Source of the DNA: Bifidobacterium phasiani
Lineage (GTDB): Bacteria > Actinomycetota > Actinomycetes > Actinomycetales > Bifidobacteriaceae
DNA: 64,000 bases
Reading direction: 5' to 3'
NCBI RefSeq assembly: GCF_019331775.1
Contig: NZ_JAHBBD010000001.1
Span: 1-64,000, forward strand
Below the pieces are notes generated by a model, which was given only the letters and a program-made list of their open reading frames with translations, was not told where the DNA came from and ran no database searches. The position numbers were made by a program, and so were the translations under genes. This document shows, in pieces, positions 55,685 through 63,839 of this stretch (the first letter of the stretch is position 1; the number at the start of each line of letters is the position of its first letter).

Positions 55685-56686
55685 CTACTCGGCGGCGAAC
55701 GGGCGCAGGTCGCGCACCGCGTCGGCCGCCTCGATCTCGGCGTCGTCGTGGTCGATGTCGACCAGCCGGTAGCGGTCGTTGCCCATGCCGAGCTCCTTCA
55801 TGTAGGTCAGCTGGCGCAGGCCGTGGCGGCTTTCGATGCGCTCGACCAGGTCGTGGTGCTCGTCCTCGCGCATTGCGTACACCAGGTCGATGCACGCCTG
55901 GTCGACGGCCAGGATGTCCAGCGAGGCCAGGATGCCGACGTCCGGGGTGACGACCGGGCTGGCGGCCACGCCCTCGCAGTCGCAGGACACCGACATGTTG
56001 CGCATCACGTTGACGAAGCAGATGTGCTCGCCGAAATGGTCGACCGTCGCCTTGGTCGACTCGGTCATGCGCTCCATGAACTCCTCGGCCGAGATGCTCC
56101 ACTGGTCCTTGCCGGGCACCGTGTGGATCATCGCCTTGCCGATGCGGCCGTCGGCGCAGCCGATGCCGATGTTCTTGTCGGAGCCGCCGAAGCCGCCCAT
56201 CGCATGCCCCTTGAAGTGCGTGAGCACGAACAGCGAGTCGTAGTCGAGCAGGTCCTTGCCCACCGACATCTCGGTGAACCACTTGCCGCCCTTGACCGGC
56301 AGCATCGCGGTGCCCTCGGCGTCCATGATGTCGACCGGGCAGAACGTCCAGCCGTTGGTCTTCAGCGTCTCGCGGTGCTGTTCGGTGGTGTAGCGGTCGC
56401 CGGCGTAGTAAGCGTTCGTCTCCACGATCGTGGCGTCCGGGAGGTCGTGCTCGATCAGCGAGCGCACCCACGGGCGCGGCAGGATGTTCGGGCCGTGCGG
56501 CTCGCCGGTGTGCAGCTTGATCGCCACCTTGCCCTCCAGCACGCCGCTGACGCGCGCCGCGATCCGGCGCAGGCCCTCGGCGGACAGGTCGCGGGTGAAG
56601 AACACGGTCGATTCCCCGCCCGTGCGCTCCGCGTACGGAATGTAGTGGTCGCCGCCGGTGCCCGGCGTCGGCGTCGTTTCGCTCAT
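55685..56686 (-). CDS. DUF362 domain protein
   Basis: A 333-residue cytosolic protein of the DUF362 family. Family landmarks include VAIKLHTGEPHGPNILPRPWVRSLI, YYAGDRYTTEQHRETLK, THFKGHAMGGFGGSDKNIGIGC and a C-terminal ILASLDILAVDQACIDLV. DUF362 proteins are often annotated as Fe-S-binding, but the 4Fe-4S ferredoxin motif of the longer relatives is not present here. The role is unknown. The start has AAGGGAGCG before it. A hairpin separates it from the downstream protease gene. Confidence 0.85.
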   Translation of the reverse strand: MSETTPTPGTGGDHYIPYAERTGGESTVFFTRDLSAEGLRRIAARVSGVLEGKVAIKLHTGEPHGPNILPRPWVRSLIEHDLPDATIVETNAYYAGDRYTTEQHRETLKTNGWTFCPVDIMDAEGTAMLPVKGGKWFTEMSVGKDLLDYDSLFVLTHFKGHAMGGFGGSDKNIGIGCADGRIGKAMIHTVPGKDQWSISAEEFMERMTESTKATVDHFGEHICFVNVMRNMSVSCDCEGVAASPVVTPDVGILASLDILAVDQACIDLVYAMREDEHHDLVERIESRHGLRQLTYMKELGMGNDRYRLVDIDHDDAEIEAADAVRDLRPFAAE

Positions 56687-56861
56687 ATCGCGCTCCCTTC
56701 GTCTGACTCCCCGTACGACGCCCCTCTCCGGGGAGTCGCACGGCACGGTTGTCCGCGGGAAGGCGGCGTCCCGCCGCCCCCGTTCGTTGTCCATCCTATC
56801 GCCAGCCGCGCCGGCCGTCGCATGCCCGGCGGGCAGGGCCGCCATGCCCGCCGCGTGCGCC

Positions 56862-57500
56862 TCAGACCCGCGCGAGCGCCTCCCCGATCGGCTCGTCGCC
56901 GCCGCGCAGCCGAATCACCTTGCCGTAGGTGTTCCGCCGACCGATGACCTCCATCAGCACGCGGGCGACGTCCGGGATCGGGTTGGCGCCGTCGTGTTCG
57001 GGATCCAGCTCGATGCGCCCGATGCCCGGCTCCTCCTTGAGCACGCTGGGCTGCACGATGGTCAGGTCGAGCCCGGAGTGGTCGAGCAGCCACCGGTCGG
57101 CGAAGAACTTGGCGATGTTGTAGTCGGTGATCGACCTCAGCGACGGCTCCCCCGCCCAGCGTTCGGGCTCGAGCGCGTAGATGGAGCTCAGCTGCACGTA
57201 GCGGCGCACCCCGGCCTTCGCGGCGGCCGTGGCGAGCTTGACCGGGCCGAAGGCGTCGGTCTGCAGCAGGTCCCTGCTGCGCGAGCCGGCCGTGAACACG
57301 ATGGCGTCGGCGCCATCCAGCTTGCCGGCGATCGTGTCGACGTCGTCATGGAAGTCGAACGGCATCGGCGTGACGTGCCCGGAGGCTTCCAGCGTCTCGG
57401 CGTGACGGCTCGCGGCCACCACGTCGTGCCCGGCCTCGACCAGCTGGCGGGTCAGCTCCCTGCCGACGCGCCCGGTGCCTCCCGCAACGAATACCTTCAT
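56862..57500 (-). CDS. NAD(P)-binding SDR-type oxidoreductase/epimerase-like protein
   Basis: A 212-residue protein with an N-terminal Rossmann motif VAGGTGRVGRELTRQL (GxxGxxG) and an NAD(P)H-binding (atypical SDR) fold; YVQLSSIYALEPE occupies the active-site region and the protein lacks a typical YxxxK. Close relatives act on NAD(P)H-linked redox or bind NADPH without catalysis. The physiological substrate is unknown. It is a single-gene unit with no close neighbour; 57501-57689 shows nothing of note. Confidence 0.82.
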   Translation of the reverse strand: MKVFVAGGTGRVGRELTRQLVEAGHDVVAASRHAETLEASGHVTPMPFDFHDDVDTIAGKLDGADAIVFTAGSRSRDLLQTDAFGPVKLATAAAKAGVRRYVQLSSIYALEPERWAGEPSLRSITDYNIAKFFADRWLLDHSGLDLTIVQPSVLKEEPGIGRIELDPEHDGANPIPDVARVLMEVIGRRNTYGKVIRLRGGDEPIGEALARV

Positions 57501-57689
57501 GCTGGCCTCACTTCCTTGTGTGTGTCCGATTGCGTGACCGTTATCGTCGTATCCAGTGTACGGACCCCGCCTCCCACGATCTCGTTCGCCGTCAGCTGAC
57601 GCCGCTGTCGACGGTGGCGGAGTCAGCGGTGCAGCTTAGGGCATTTGGCAGTCGACGTGGCGCGCATCGCCATCGTGCATGTCGGGAGG

Positions 57690-57989
57690 CTATCGGAACA
57701 ACTCGTCATGGCTGCCAGTTCGTTCAAAGAAAGCGACCTTGTCATTCGATGACCAGATGACGAGCCGATCACCGGCGTTCGCCACATGGCATTCCTTGCG
57801 TCCCGACCAATTTCCGGTCAGCGTGTGCATATTGTGCCGTTGTCTCAAAATCGCGAGTGATTCCGGCGTGTTCTCGATAACAAGGTCGATGACCCGTTCC
57901 AGCTCCGCGAGGTCCCACCCTCGCCGCTTGGCCTTCTTCTTAAGATCGCACCTGAATGCGGACGCGAAGTCGGCGGTGAGGCGCGCCAT
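57690..57989 (-). CDS. yafQ: YafQ-family mRNA interferase toxin
   Basis: A 99-residue RelE/ParE-superfamily toxin of the YafQ type. It has KKKAKRRGWDLAELERVIDLV, GNWSGRKECHVANAGDRLVIW and the C-terminal VAFFERTGSHDELF, whose His and Phe match the YafQ catalytic site (H-x-x-L-F). It would cleave mRNA on the ribosome. Its ATG overlaps the antitoxin stop (TGATG), the usual order for dinJ-yafQ. Confidence 0.92.
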   Translation of the reverse strand: MARLTADFASAFRCDLKKKAKRRGWDLAELERVIDLVIENTPESLAILRQRHNMHTLTGNWSGRKECHVANAGDRLVIWSSNDKVAFFERTGSHDELFR

Positions 57990-58261
57990 CAGGACACGGC
58001 CGCCCGGATGAGCGAGCGGGCGTCGGTGAACCGCCCGGCCTTGCCCGAGGCAAGGAACTTGTCTCCTTCGGCGATTGCGGCGCGACTGTCGTCGTTGGGA
58101 TCCTCGGGGGCGAACGTCAATGGGATGCGGTGTGTGTTGACCATCTGCTTGTAAAACGCGCGCGTGACCGATGAAAGGTCCAGACCATAGTAATCGGCGA
58201 CTTCAGCCGCCTCGCGCTTGAGCTGCTCGTCTACCCGTATCGTCAACGTCGACATCGTCAT
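57989..58261 (-). CDS. dinJ: DinJ/RelB-family antitoxin
   Basis: A 90-residue ribbon-helix-helix antitoxin. The N-terminal strand TLTIRVDEQLKREAAEVADYYGLDLSSVTRAFYKQMV is the DNA-binding part; the C-terminal half (RIPLTFAPEDPN onward) wraps the toxin. GGAGAAGC precedes the ATG of MTMSTL; a start at MSTL or at 58318 is also possible. It represses its own promoter through the inverted repeat just upstream. Confidence 0.92.
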   Translation of the reverse strand: MTMSTLTIRVDEQLKREAAEVADYYGLDLSSVTRAFYKQMVNTHRIPLTFAPEDPNDDSRAAIAEGDKFLASGKAGRFTDARSLIRAAVS

Positions 58262-58283
58262 CGCTGCTTCTCCATCAATCAAT

Positions 58284-58319
58284 ATTGTATGTACGTATTT
58301 ATTGTATCGTACATACAAT
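58284..58319 (-). promoter_or_regulatory. Operator/promoter of the dinJ-yafQ unit
   Basis: A perfect 12-bp inverted repeat, ATTGTATGTACG (58284-58295) and CGTACATACAAT (58308-58319), separated by 12 bases, sits in an AT-rich stretch just before dinJ. This is the expected layout for autoregulation by the antitoxin. The rest of 58320-58669 holds nothing I can name. Confidence 0.8.
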
Positions 58320-58669
58320 CCATTACATCACTGGGGCTACCTTCGACGGACGGCACCACCAACGGCGATTACTCCGCCAGCGGCGCCGATGCCGACGGAT
58401 GGGCCTCGGAACGGCTTTCACATCGATGACAGGACGGCGAAAATCCACACAAGACGGGTGTCGGGTTGCGCGACATGTCAGAATTGAGGAAACCCGGTCC
58501 GCCGGCGCGGGATGCGGGACCCCGCCCGGCGACGCCGCCGGCGGCTCACCCGCCTGTTATGCGGGATGACGGACGGTCTGCGCACGGCGAAACGGCAGAC
58601 GGTCTACGGCGATTGTGCGGGCTTTGGATAGGCACGGACCCGGAAACCCGGATAAGAAGGAGGGGAATG

Positions 58670-59020
58670 ATGAACTTCCCGACGATAGACGAGCATCTGC
58701 GTTCGCTCCCCCATGTCTCCAAGGCGTTCCATGAACAATGGGGATGGATGGTCTACTGGGTGGACGGCAAGCAATTCGCCTGCGAGTTCACGGCGAAGCC
58801 CACCGCCAAGGCCCCGTATGCCGGACGGCACCTGCTGTCGCTCAAGTGCGACCCGGAACGGATCCGCCGGCTGCGGACGACGTATCCGGACGTGATTCTG
58901 CCGGGATACTATTCCGACGGCCGCACCTGGATATCGATCGACCTCGACGCGGATCTGCCACAGGACCTCGTGCTCGATCTGTGCGACAACAGCCACGAAC
59001 TCGTGTCCGCCAAGCGCTGA
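58670..59020 (+). CDS. MmcQ/YjbR-family protein
   Basis: A 116-residue protein of the MmcQ/YjbR family, described as DNA-binding with a fold like the CyaY/YjbR domain. FHEQWGWMVYWVDGKQFACEF, LLSLKCDPERIRRL and YYSDGRTWISIDLDADLPQDLVLDLCDNSHELV are the typical blocks. The ribosome binding site (GGAGG) is best placed for the second ATG of an ATGATG pair. The cellular role is unknown. Confidence 0.87.
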   Translation: MNFPTIDEHLRSLPHVSKAFHEQWGWMVYWVDGKQFACEFTAKPTAKAPYAGRHLLSLKCDPERIRRLRTTYPDVILPGYYSDGRTWISIDLDADLPQDLVLDLCDNSHELVSAKR

Positions 59021-59423
59021 ACGCAGAGCATGGCACGACGGATTCGGCACGAAGCGCAGCCACGCGTCCGCCCCCCACAATGGCGGCCGGCCATCCGGCA
59101 GAGATCGACGCTGCGACGCCGACGCACGGACATGGGTCCAATCACAACACCCGCCGTGGGTCATCGACCGCACAATGCCGGCGTATGGGCGTAGATTCCA
59201 TGGGAGTCGTCCCGCGAAACGCATCGTGCCACTACCTTCCGCACGCTGAAGACCACGCGGCCGGAGCCGATCGTATCAACGAATCCCGCCGTCCCGCCCA
59301 AAACGCCGATCGGATGCGAACGTCCGCAACAATCCGTTGCGTCCGCAGCGTCGCGCCGCACCCGGCCTGCACAATGTGTATGTAGGGGCACCGACCCGAC
59401 GGACGATAGGAAAGGGGACAACG
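59021..59423. other. Non-coding gap before the XRE-zinc-ribbon gene
   Basis: About 400 bases with no gene I can support. TGCACAATGTGTATG near 59370 resembles the CACAATGTGC core of the tandem arrays and overlaps the likely promoter, some 50 bases before the next start. Confidence 0.35.
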
Positions 59424-59867
59424 ATGGCCATCAAGGACAAGCTGGCGAGCCTGCGCCGCGAACGCGGTCTGACGCAGGAGGACCTCGCGCGGAAGGTCTA
59501 CGTCACCCGGCAGGCGGTGAGCCGCTGGGAGCACGGCGAGACGACGCCCGGCATCGACATGACCAAGCTGCTCGCGAACGCGCTCGGCGTACCCATCACC
59601 GAACTGCTGGAGATGCCCGACCACTACTGCGAAAGCTGCGGCATGATGTTCACCGGTCCCGACCAGCGCGGCCACGAGGCCGACGGCTCCGAAACCGCGG
59701 AGTACTGCCGCTGGTGCTACGAGGACGGCAGGTACACGTACGAGACGACGATGGACGACATGATCGAGGACTGCGCGCCGCGCATGGCGCACTACATGGG
59801 CTGGAGCGTGGACGAATGCGCCTCCCTGCTCGGCGCGGTGCTGCCCACGCTCAAACGCTGGCGGTGA
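59424..59867 (+). CDS. XRE-family regulator with a C-terminal zinc-ribbon-like domain
   Basis: A 147-residue protein. The first ~65 residues are an XRE helix-turn-helix (LASLRRERGLTQEDLARKVYVTRQAVSRWEHGETTPG). A zinc ribbon-like part follows, with CESC (about 72-75) and CRWC (about 97-100) as the likely metal ligands, then a C-terminal helix bundle (MIEDCAPRMAHYMGWSVDECASLLGAVLPTL) typical of the 'putative zinc ribbon domain' family. A transcription factor whose signal is unknown. The ribosome binding site AAAGGGG supports this start. Confidence 0.88.
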   Translation: MAIKDKLASLRRERGLTQEDLARKVYVTRQAVSRWEHGETTPGIDMTKLLANALGVPITELLEMPDHYCESCGMMFTGPDQRGHEADGSETAEYCRWCYEDGRYTYETTMDDMIEDCAPRMAHYMGWSVDECASLLGAVLPTLKRWR

Positions 59868-60034
59868 GTGGTCCGCCGGGAGTCTCCGCACGCCCTGCCG
59901 CTCCGGCGCCCCGCCGTTCGCCTGCCATGCCGATACCGCATATCCCGCCATATCGCCGAGGAATTGGCCGCCGCGACCGCCGGGCGGCTAGGATGGCGGC
60001 GAGCGCCCGCACGGCGCAACGAATCGAGGGAATC

Positions 60035-61018
60035 ATGGCGGAACGCAACGACACGCAGCGGATGGACAACTGGGATGGGCAAGGCATGCGGAAAGCCCGG
60101 GATGCATCGCCGGCCGAGGCAACGAAGCAGGCCGATACGGCCATTGCGGCCGAACCGTCCGGCGCGGCGGCGAGCGTCGCCCTGAACAACGGCGTCGCCA
60201 TGCCGCAGACCGGTCTGGGCGTCTTCCAGGTGACCGACGAAGCGCAGTGCCGCGACAGCGTGCTGGCGGCGCTGCGCATCGGATACCGGCTCATCGACAC
60301 GGCCGCCTGCTACGGCAACGAGCGCGCGGTGGGTGCCGCCCTGCGCGACGGCGGCGTGCCCCGCGGCGAGGTGTTCCTCACGTCGAAGGTCTGGATCCAG
60401 GACGCAGGCCACGACAGGACGCTGCGTTCGTTCGAGCGGACGCTGGAGAACCTCGGCACCGATTATCTGGACCTGTATCTGATCCACATGCCGTACGGCG
60501 ACTACCACGGCAGCTGGGAGGCGATGCAGGAACTGCTCGCCGCCGGCCGGGTGCGCGCCATCGGCGTGTGCAACTTCCTGCCCGACCGGCTGGCCGACCT
60601 GATCCTGTCCCACGACGTGACGCCCGCGGTCAACCAGATCGAGCTGCATCCCTTCTGCCAGCAGCGCCGGCTGCGCGCGCTGATGGAGCGCTACGGCATC
60701 GCGCCGATGGCCTGGGCGCCGTTCTGCGAGGGGCGGCGCGGCCTGTTCGCCGACGAGACGCTCGCCGCCATCGGCGCGCAATACGGCAAAACGCCCGCGC
60801 AGGTGGTGCTGCGCTGGCTGCGGCAGGAGGGCGTCGTGGCGATACCGAAATCCGTGCACGAGGACCGCATCGCGCAGAACTTCGACATCGACGACTTCAC
60901 GCTGTCGCCGGCCGACCTGGCGCGCATCGACGCGATGGACGAGGGGCATCCGGTCATCCTCGACGTGCCCGACGTGCTCGAGGTCTACCGACTGCACGGC
61001 ATCACCTTCGAACAGTGA
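60035..61018 (+). CDS. Aldo/keto reductase
   Basis: A 327-residue NADPH-dependent reductase of the AKR superfamily. The N-terminal ~45 residues are a low-similarity extension. Catalytic residues are visible: Asp and Tyr in LIDTAACYGNE, Lys in LTSKVW and His in YLIHMPYGD. VAIPKSVHEDRIAQNF is the NADPH-binding loop. This pattern suits AKR5-like (2,5-diketo-gluconate or methylglyoxal-type) enzymes, but the substrate cannot be told. The start is uncertain, since GAGGG precedes the first ATG while family homology begins near residue 45. Confidence 0.85.
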   Translation: MAERNDTQRMDNWDGQGMRKARDASPAEATKQADTAIAAEPSGAAASVALNNGVAMPQTGLGVFQVTDEAQCRDSVLAALRIGYRLIDTAACYGNERAVGAALRDGGVPRGEVFLTSKVWIQDAGHDRTLRSFERTLENLGTDYLDLYLIHMPYGDYHGSWEAMQELLAAGRVRAIGVCNFLPDRLADLILSHDVTPAVNQIELHPFCQQRRLRALMERYGIAPMAWAPFCEGRRGLFADETLAAIGAQYGKTPAQVVLRWLRQEGVVAIPKSVHEDRIAQNFDIDDFTLSPADLARIDAMDEGHPVILDVPDVLEVYRLHGITFEQ

Positions 61019-61057
61019 CGGGGACGCGGCGCGCGGCTGGCATACATCCGCATCGGC

Positions 61058-61265
61058 ATGGCCGGCGTACCGTTCGAGGGATACGACTTCTACCGGGACA
61101 GCGGCGGCGTGGCGGGCGTGCTCGGCAAACCGGTCAAGCTGTTTCGACCAGCACGGCGACGGCACCGGCATCCGCCATCCGACGAGGTTCCGCGCGGTGT
61201 GGCATCTGTCGGACGGCGATTTCACCTATTTCGATGGGGAGATTTCGGAGATCGCCTATCAGTGA
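61058..61265 (+). pseudogene. Frameshifted 3' remnant of an unidentified gene
   Basis: In one frame the DNA reads MAGVPFEGYDFYRDSGGVAG...GKPVKLF, and one base later in another frame it reads on as DQHGDGTGIRHPTRF...SEIAYQ and a TGA at 61263-61265. Removing one T of the TTT near 61140 joins the halves into a good-looking protein end. I do not recognise the family. It starts about 40 bases after the aldo/keto reductase and is much too short to be whole. Confidence 0.55.
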
Positions 61266-61500
61266 CTTTGGGTTGTGTTTGCAGATTGAACACCCGGGCA
61301 CTTCGGCTGGTGCGCGAAGGACTCCACGATACGGGCGGCGCGGCGCATTAACTTCCGGGATATTGCGACGTGCCGGACGGCTTGGGAAACCATCACACTT
61401 CGCAGGAGAGCTTCCGGGGGCTTTTCCATCAATCATGTGACATATTCCGACCGGATGAAGGCGCGGACGCCTGCGCGGACCGCTTGCGTACGGGGGTTTC

Positions 61501-61690
61501 TTGTCTACGTGTAGCGGATTCGGGTCCTTGCGGACATCGATATGCCTTACGTGAGGCTTCTTTTCCGGAAGACCCGGGGTATGATCGGCGGTATTCCGCC
61601 ATCGATACTCGGAATGCTCCGCCACGGATGCCTCACCTAGCGCATATAGGTGTCCGCAGACCTCCAAAATGACTACAGCTAAGCCATATA
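61501..61690. repeat. Near-palindromic ~190-bp intergenic element, copy B
   Basis: A second copy of the element at 16147. It is centred on the same GGCGGTATTCCGCC (61587-61600), with GACCCGGGGTATG / CGATACTCGG around it, then GTGAGGC / GCCTCAC, TTGCGGACATC / GTGTCCGCAGACC, and an end at CTAAGCCATAT shared with copy A. The two copies differ at many scattered positions, but mostly in ways that keep the stem. The rest of 61266-61801 holds no gene I can support. Confidence 0.8.
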
Positions 61691-61801
61691 CGCCCATACG
61701 TACACGGCAATCGGACGGTCACACGACGAATATAAGCAGCTTCACCCATATGTTGCCTTACATCCGAAGGCCTCAGTGCAACCGGCCCGGTTCCGGCTTC
61801 G

Positions 61802-62053
61802 TTACTTCCGTCGATGCGCCGTGATGATCGTATAACTGCTCGCATTCACCGTGATCACGCAGTCGTCCACGCTGAGATACCAGTTCTTCCCGATGCGTTC
61901 CCCATGCGCCCGCGGAGATGTGATCGCGCTCCTGCACCATCCGACGACATCGTCGACATCCAACGCCAGATTCCTGCGGATACGCCCCTCACCCAGTTCG
62001 GTCGTGTGGATATCGTCACGGTGCCGCATCAGCTCATCGATAGTTCGCGCCAT
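61802..62053 (-). CDS. DUF3781 family protein
   Basis: An 83-residue protein with the DUF3781 pattern: HTTELGEGRIRRNLALDVDDVVGWCRSAI, GKNWYLSVDD and the C-terminal ITVNASSYTIITAHR. These are small proteins of unknown function, common in gut Firmicutes and actinobacteria. Start choice between MARTIDELM and MMRVMARTI is uncertain because neither has a good ribosome binding site. Confidence 0.78.
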   Translation of the reverse strand: MARTIDELMRHRDDIHTTELGEGRIRRNLALDVDDVVGWCRSAITSPRAHGERIGKNWYLSVDDCVITVNASSYTIITAHRRK

Positions 62054-62124
62054 CACTCGCATCATACGGCATCAGCAGGGCGGCGTACATACGTTCACAA
62101 TGCATCCCGACCATGGCGCGCAAC

Positions 62125-62183
62125 GATGATGCGGTCGGCAATGCGACGGTCCCGTGCATGCACGGGTCGGCAACCGCATCATC
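62125..62183. terminator. Structured hairpin downstream of the MerR/TipAS gene
   Basis: Outer arms GATGATGCGGT and ACCGCATCATC are perfectly complementary and enclose a further palindrome CCCGTGCATGCACGGG (62151-62166). It lies 46 bases past the regulator stop. It lacks a U-run, so it may act as a weak terminator or as another structure. Confidence 0.5.
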
Positions 62184-62229
62184 GCCCTGCGACCCGAATG
62201 AGATACGCGCATCTCCCCGGTTTCAGGCG

Positions 62230-62994
62230 TCAGCTCGCATGCGCGACGATGGCGTCGCGCAGCCACGTCGCACAGCCCGGAACATCGCGGTCGTAGTACG
62301 CCGTAAACCGCTCGTCCGACACATACATCCGCGCAAGGCCGCGATGCGCCTCGGCTGAGTAGCTCGGCCAGGTGCGGCCAAGCCATTGCCGGTGCAGATC
62401 GCATACGCGGGCGCCCTCCGGCCCCGCCGGATCGGCGCCGGCGCGGACGGAGGACTCCAGCAGGGAGCGGATCCGCGCGTCGCATGCACGCCACGTCTCA
62501 TGGTCATGTTCGCTCATGTCCAGCACCTTCCGGTTGATTCCGTCGATCGCCGCATCGCCGTAGCGCTCCCGCAGCTCGGCGCCGTAGCGGCGCTCGTTGT
62601 CCTCGATCAGTCCGCGTCTGAGTTCGCGGAACTTGTCGCGGTCGGTCATGGTGGTCGCTCCTTTCATATTGGTCAGGGTGCGTTCGGCGACCGCGATCAG
62701 GTCGTCGAGCCGGCGCCGTTGCTCCCTGAGTGCGTCGAGGTGACGGTCGAGCGCGGCCTGCCGTTCCATCGCCGACATGCCCAGCAGCGGTCCGATGTCA
62801 CGCACCGCGAAGCCGAGGCCGCGCAGCAGCAGGATCTCCTGCAGGCGGTCGACGTCGCCGGCGTCGTAGAGCCGGTAGCCGTTCACCGGATCGCGCCGCG
62901 GATCGAGCAGTCCCGCCTCCTCGTAGAACCTGAGCGTGCGCACCGACGCCCCGGACAGTTCCGCAAGCTCGCCGATGGTGTAGATCCGTTCCAT
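62230..62994 (-). CDS. MerR-family regulator with TipAS antibiotic-recognition domain
   Basis: A 254-residue regulator. The N-terminal 110 residues form a MerR DNA-binding domain (IYTIGELAELSGASVRTLRFYEEAGLLDPRRDPVNGYRLYDAGDVDRLQEI) and coiled coil (RQAALDRHLDALREQRRRLDDLIAVAERTL). The C-terminal ~130 residues resemble TipAS (EDNERRYGAELRERYGD, DHETWRACDARIRSLLE, HRQWLGRTWPSYSAEAHRGLARMYVSDERFTAYYDRDVPG), which binds thiopeptide antibiotics and folds around them in Streptomyces TipAL. AAAGGAGG lies before the ATG. The gene is preceded by a 19-bp-spacer MerR promoter and probably regulates itself. Confidence 0.93.
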   Translation of the reverse strand: MERIYTIGELAELSGASVRTLRFYEEAGLLDPRRDPVNGYRLYDAGDVDRLQEILLLRGLGFAVRDIGPLLGMSAMERQAALDRHLDALREQRRRLDDLIAVAERTLTNMKGATTMTDRDKFRELRRGLIEDNERRYGAELRERYGDAAIDGINRKVLDMSEHDHETWRACDARIRSLLESSVRAGADPAGPEGARVCDLHRQWLGRTWPSYSAEAHRGLARMYVSDERFTAYYDRDVPGCATWLRDAIVAHAS

Positions 62995-63017
62995 GGCCGT
63001 CACCTCCTTTGCATCAC

Positions 63018-63048
63018 AGGCTAGGCCCTTCCGTAACGGACGGGTCAA
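63018..63048 (-). promoter_or_regulatory. MerR-type promoter with 19-bp spacer and central operator
   Basis: On the minus strand TTGACC (63043-63048) and TAGCCT (63018-63023) are separated by exactly 19 bases that hold the near-perfect dyad CCCGTCCGTTACGGAAGGG. This long spacer with a central palindrome is the hallmark of promoters that MerR proteins distort. Confidence 0.85.
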
Positions 63049-63397
63049 GCGGCACGACACGCCGATGCGCTCGAGGGCGTGGCGGTACAACGGACCGGCG
63101 CGCTCCAGGGCGGCATGTTCCAAGCCATCGGTCATCCCGTTCACCGTCCGCAAGTCGGCGCCGGCACAGCGGAAGCCTCACTCCAGCGTCGGTTTCGGGT
63201 GATAAACAAGGTCAGGTATGCGTTTTACCCGATGCTGAGCCGTCCCTAGCGTCGGTTTCGAAGCACAGCTGCCGCCGCTCCTGCTACGGAACCGACGCCA
63301 ACGGGCCCGACCACACGGAATTCCCCGCGCTCGTCACGACACCACGGTCTTCATAGCGCCACGCGATCCCGCCACAACCCGAACGAGCATACAAAAA

Positions 63398-63417
63398 GGG
63401 AGGCCAAGCGGCCTCCC
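63398..63417 (-). terminator. Minus-strand terminator
   Basis: GGGAGGCC and GGCCTCCC with a four-base loop are followed on the minus strand by TTTTTGT, a classic intrinsic terminator. The only thing it could serve is the short reading frame at 63469. The region 63049-63397 holds two copies of AGCGTCGGTTTCG and no gene. Confidence 0.85.
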
Positions 63418-63468
63418 TCTCACGCCGACATCACAGGAAACGCACCATGCACGTCTCTTTGCGACGAC

Positions 63469-63516
63469 TCACTCCCACTCGATGATGGAATCCGTGTCAT
63501 CAGTGCTGCACGACAT
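63469..63516 (-). pseudogene. Orphan 15-codon reading-frame end before a terminator
   Basis: The frame ends ...DDTDSIIEWE-stop and is followed 52 bases on by a strong terminator. An ATG 15 codons before the stop gives MSCSTDDTDSIIEWE, with no ribosome binding site. It looks more like the 3' end of a lost gene (GMP synthase proteins end in a similar IEWE) than like a complete gene. Within 63517-63839 I see only a short 9-bp GTGACGGCA-type repeat near 63650. Confidence 0.35.
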
Positions 63517-63839
63517 AGCAAGATGGTATGTCGTCTCCGTCGTGCGTTCTCGTCAGCGTTGCGGTGGTACCCATCCGATACCCATGCGATCCAACACCCG
63601 TCTCCGCTACGCATCAGTTTCCCGAAATGAACGGTTCCGTGACAGCAGTGACGGCAGTGACGGCAATTCCGACACCGGTGCATGCTGTCATATCAAACTT
63701 CAAATCGTCACCTATGTTGCTCTGCCTGTTCTTGTCGTATACGACTGATTGCACTTAACCAGCGACCATCCAGTCCCGAGTGCTGCGATCATGCCAGTCT
63801 TGACGTGTTTCGTCACGTAGGAAAGACAGGGCTGCGGGT

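Noticed and set aside
63420-63683. Cys/His-rich reading frame on the minus strand starting MHRCRNCRHCRHCCHG
   Set aside because: It is produced by the 9-bp GTGACGGCA-like repeat and has no ribosome binding site; it also crosses the terminator region.
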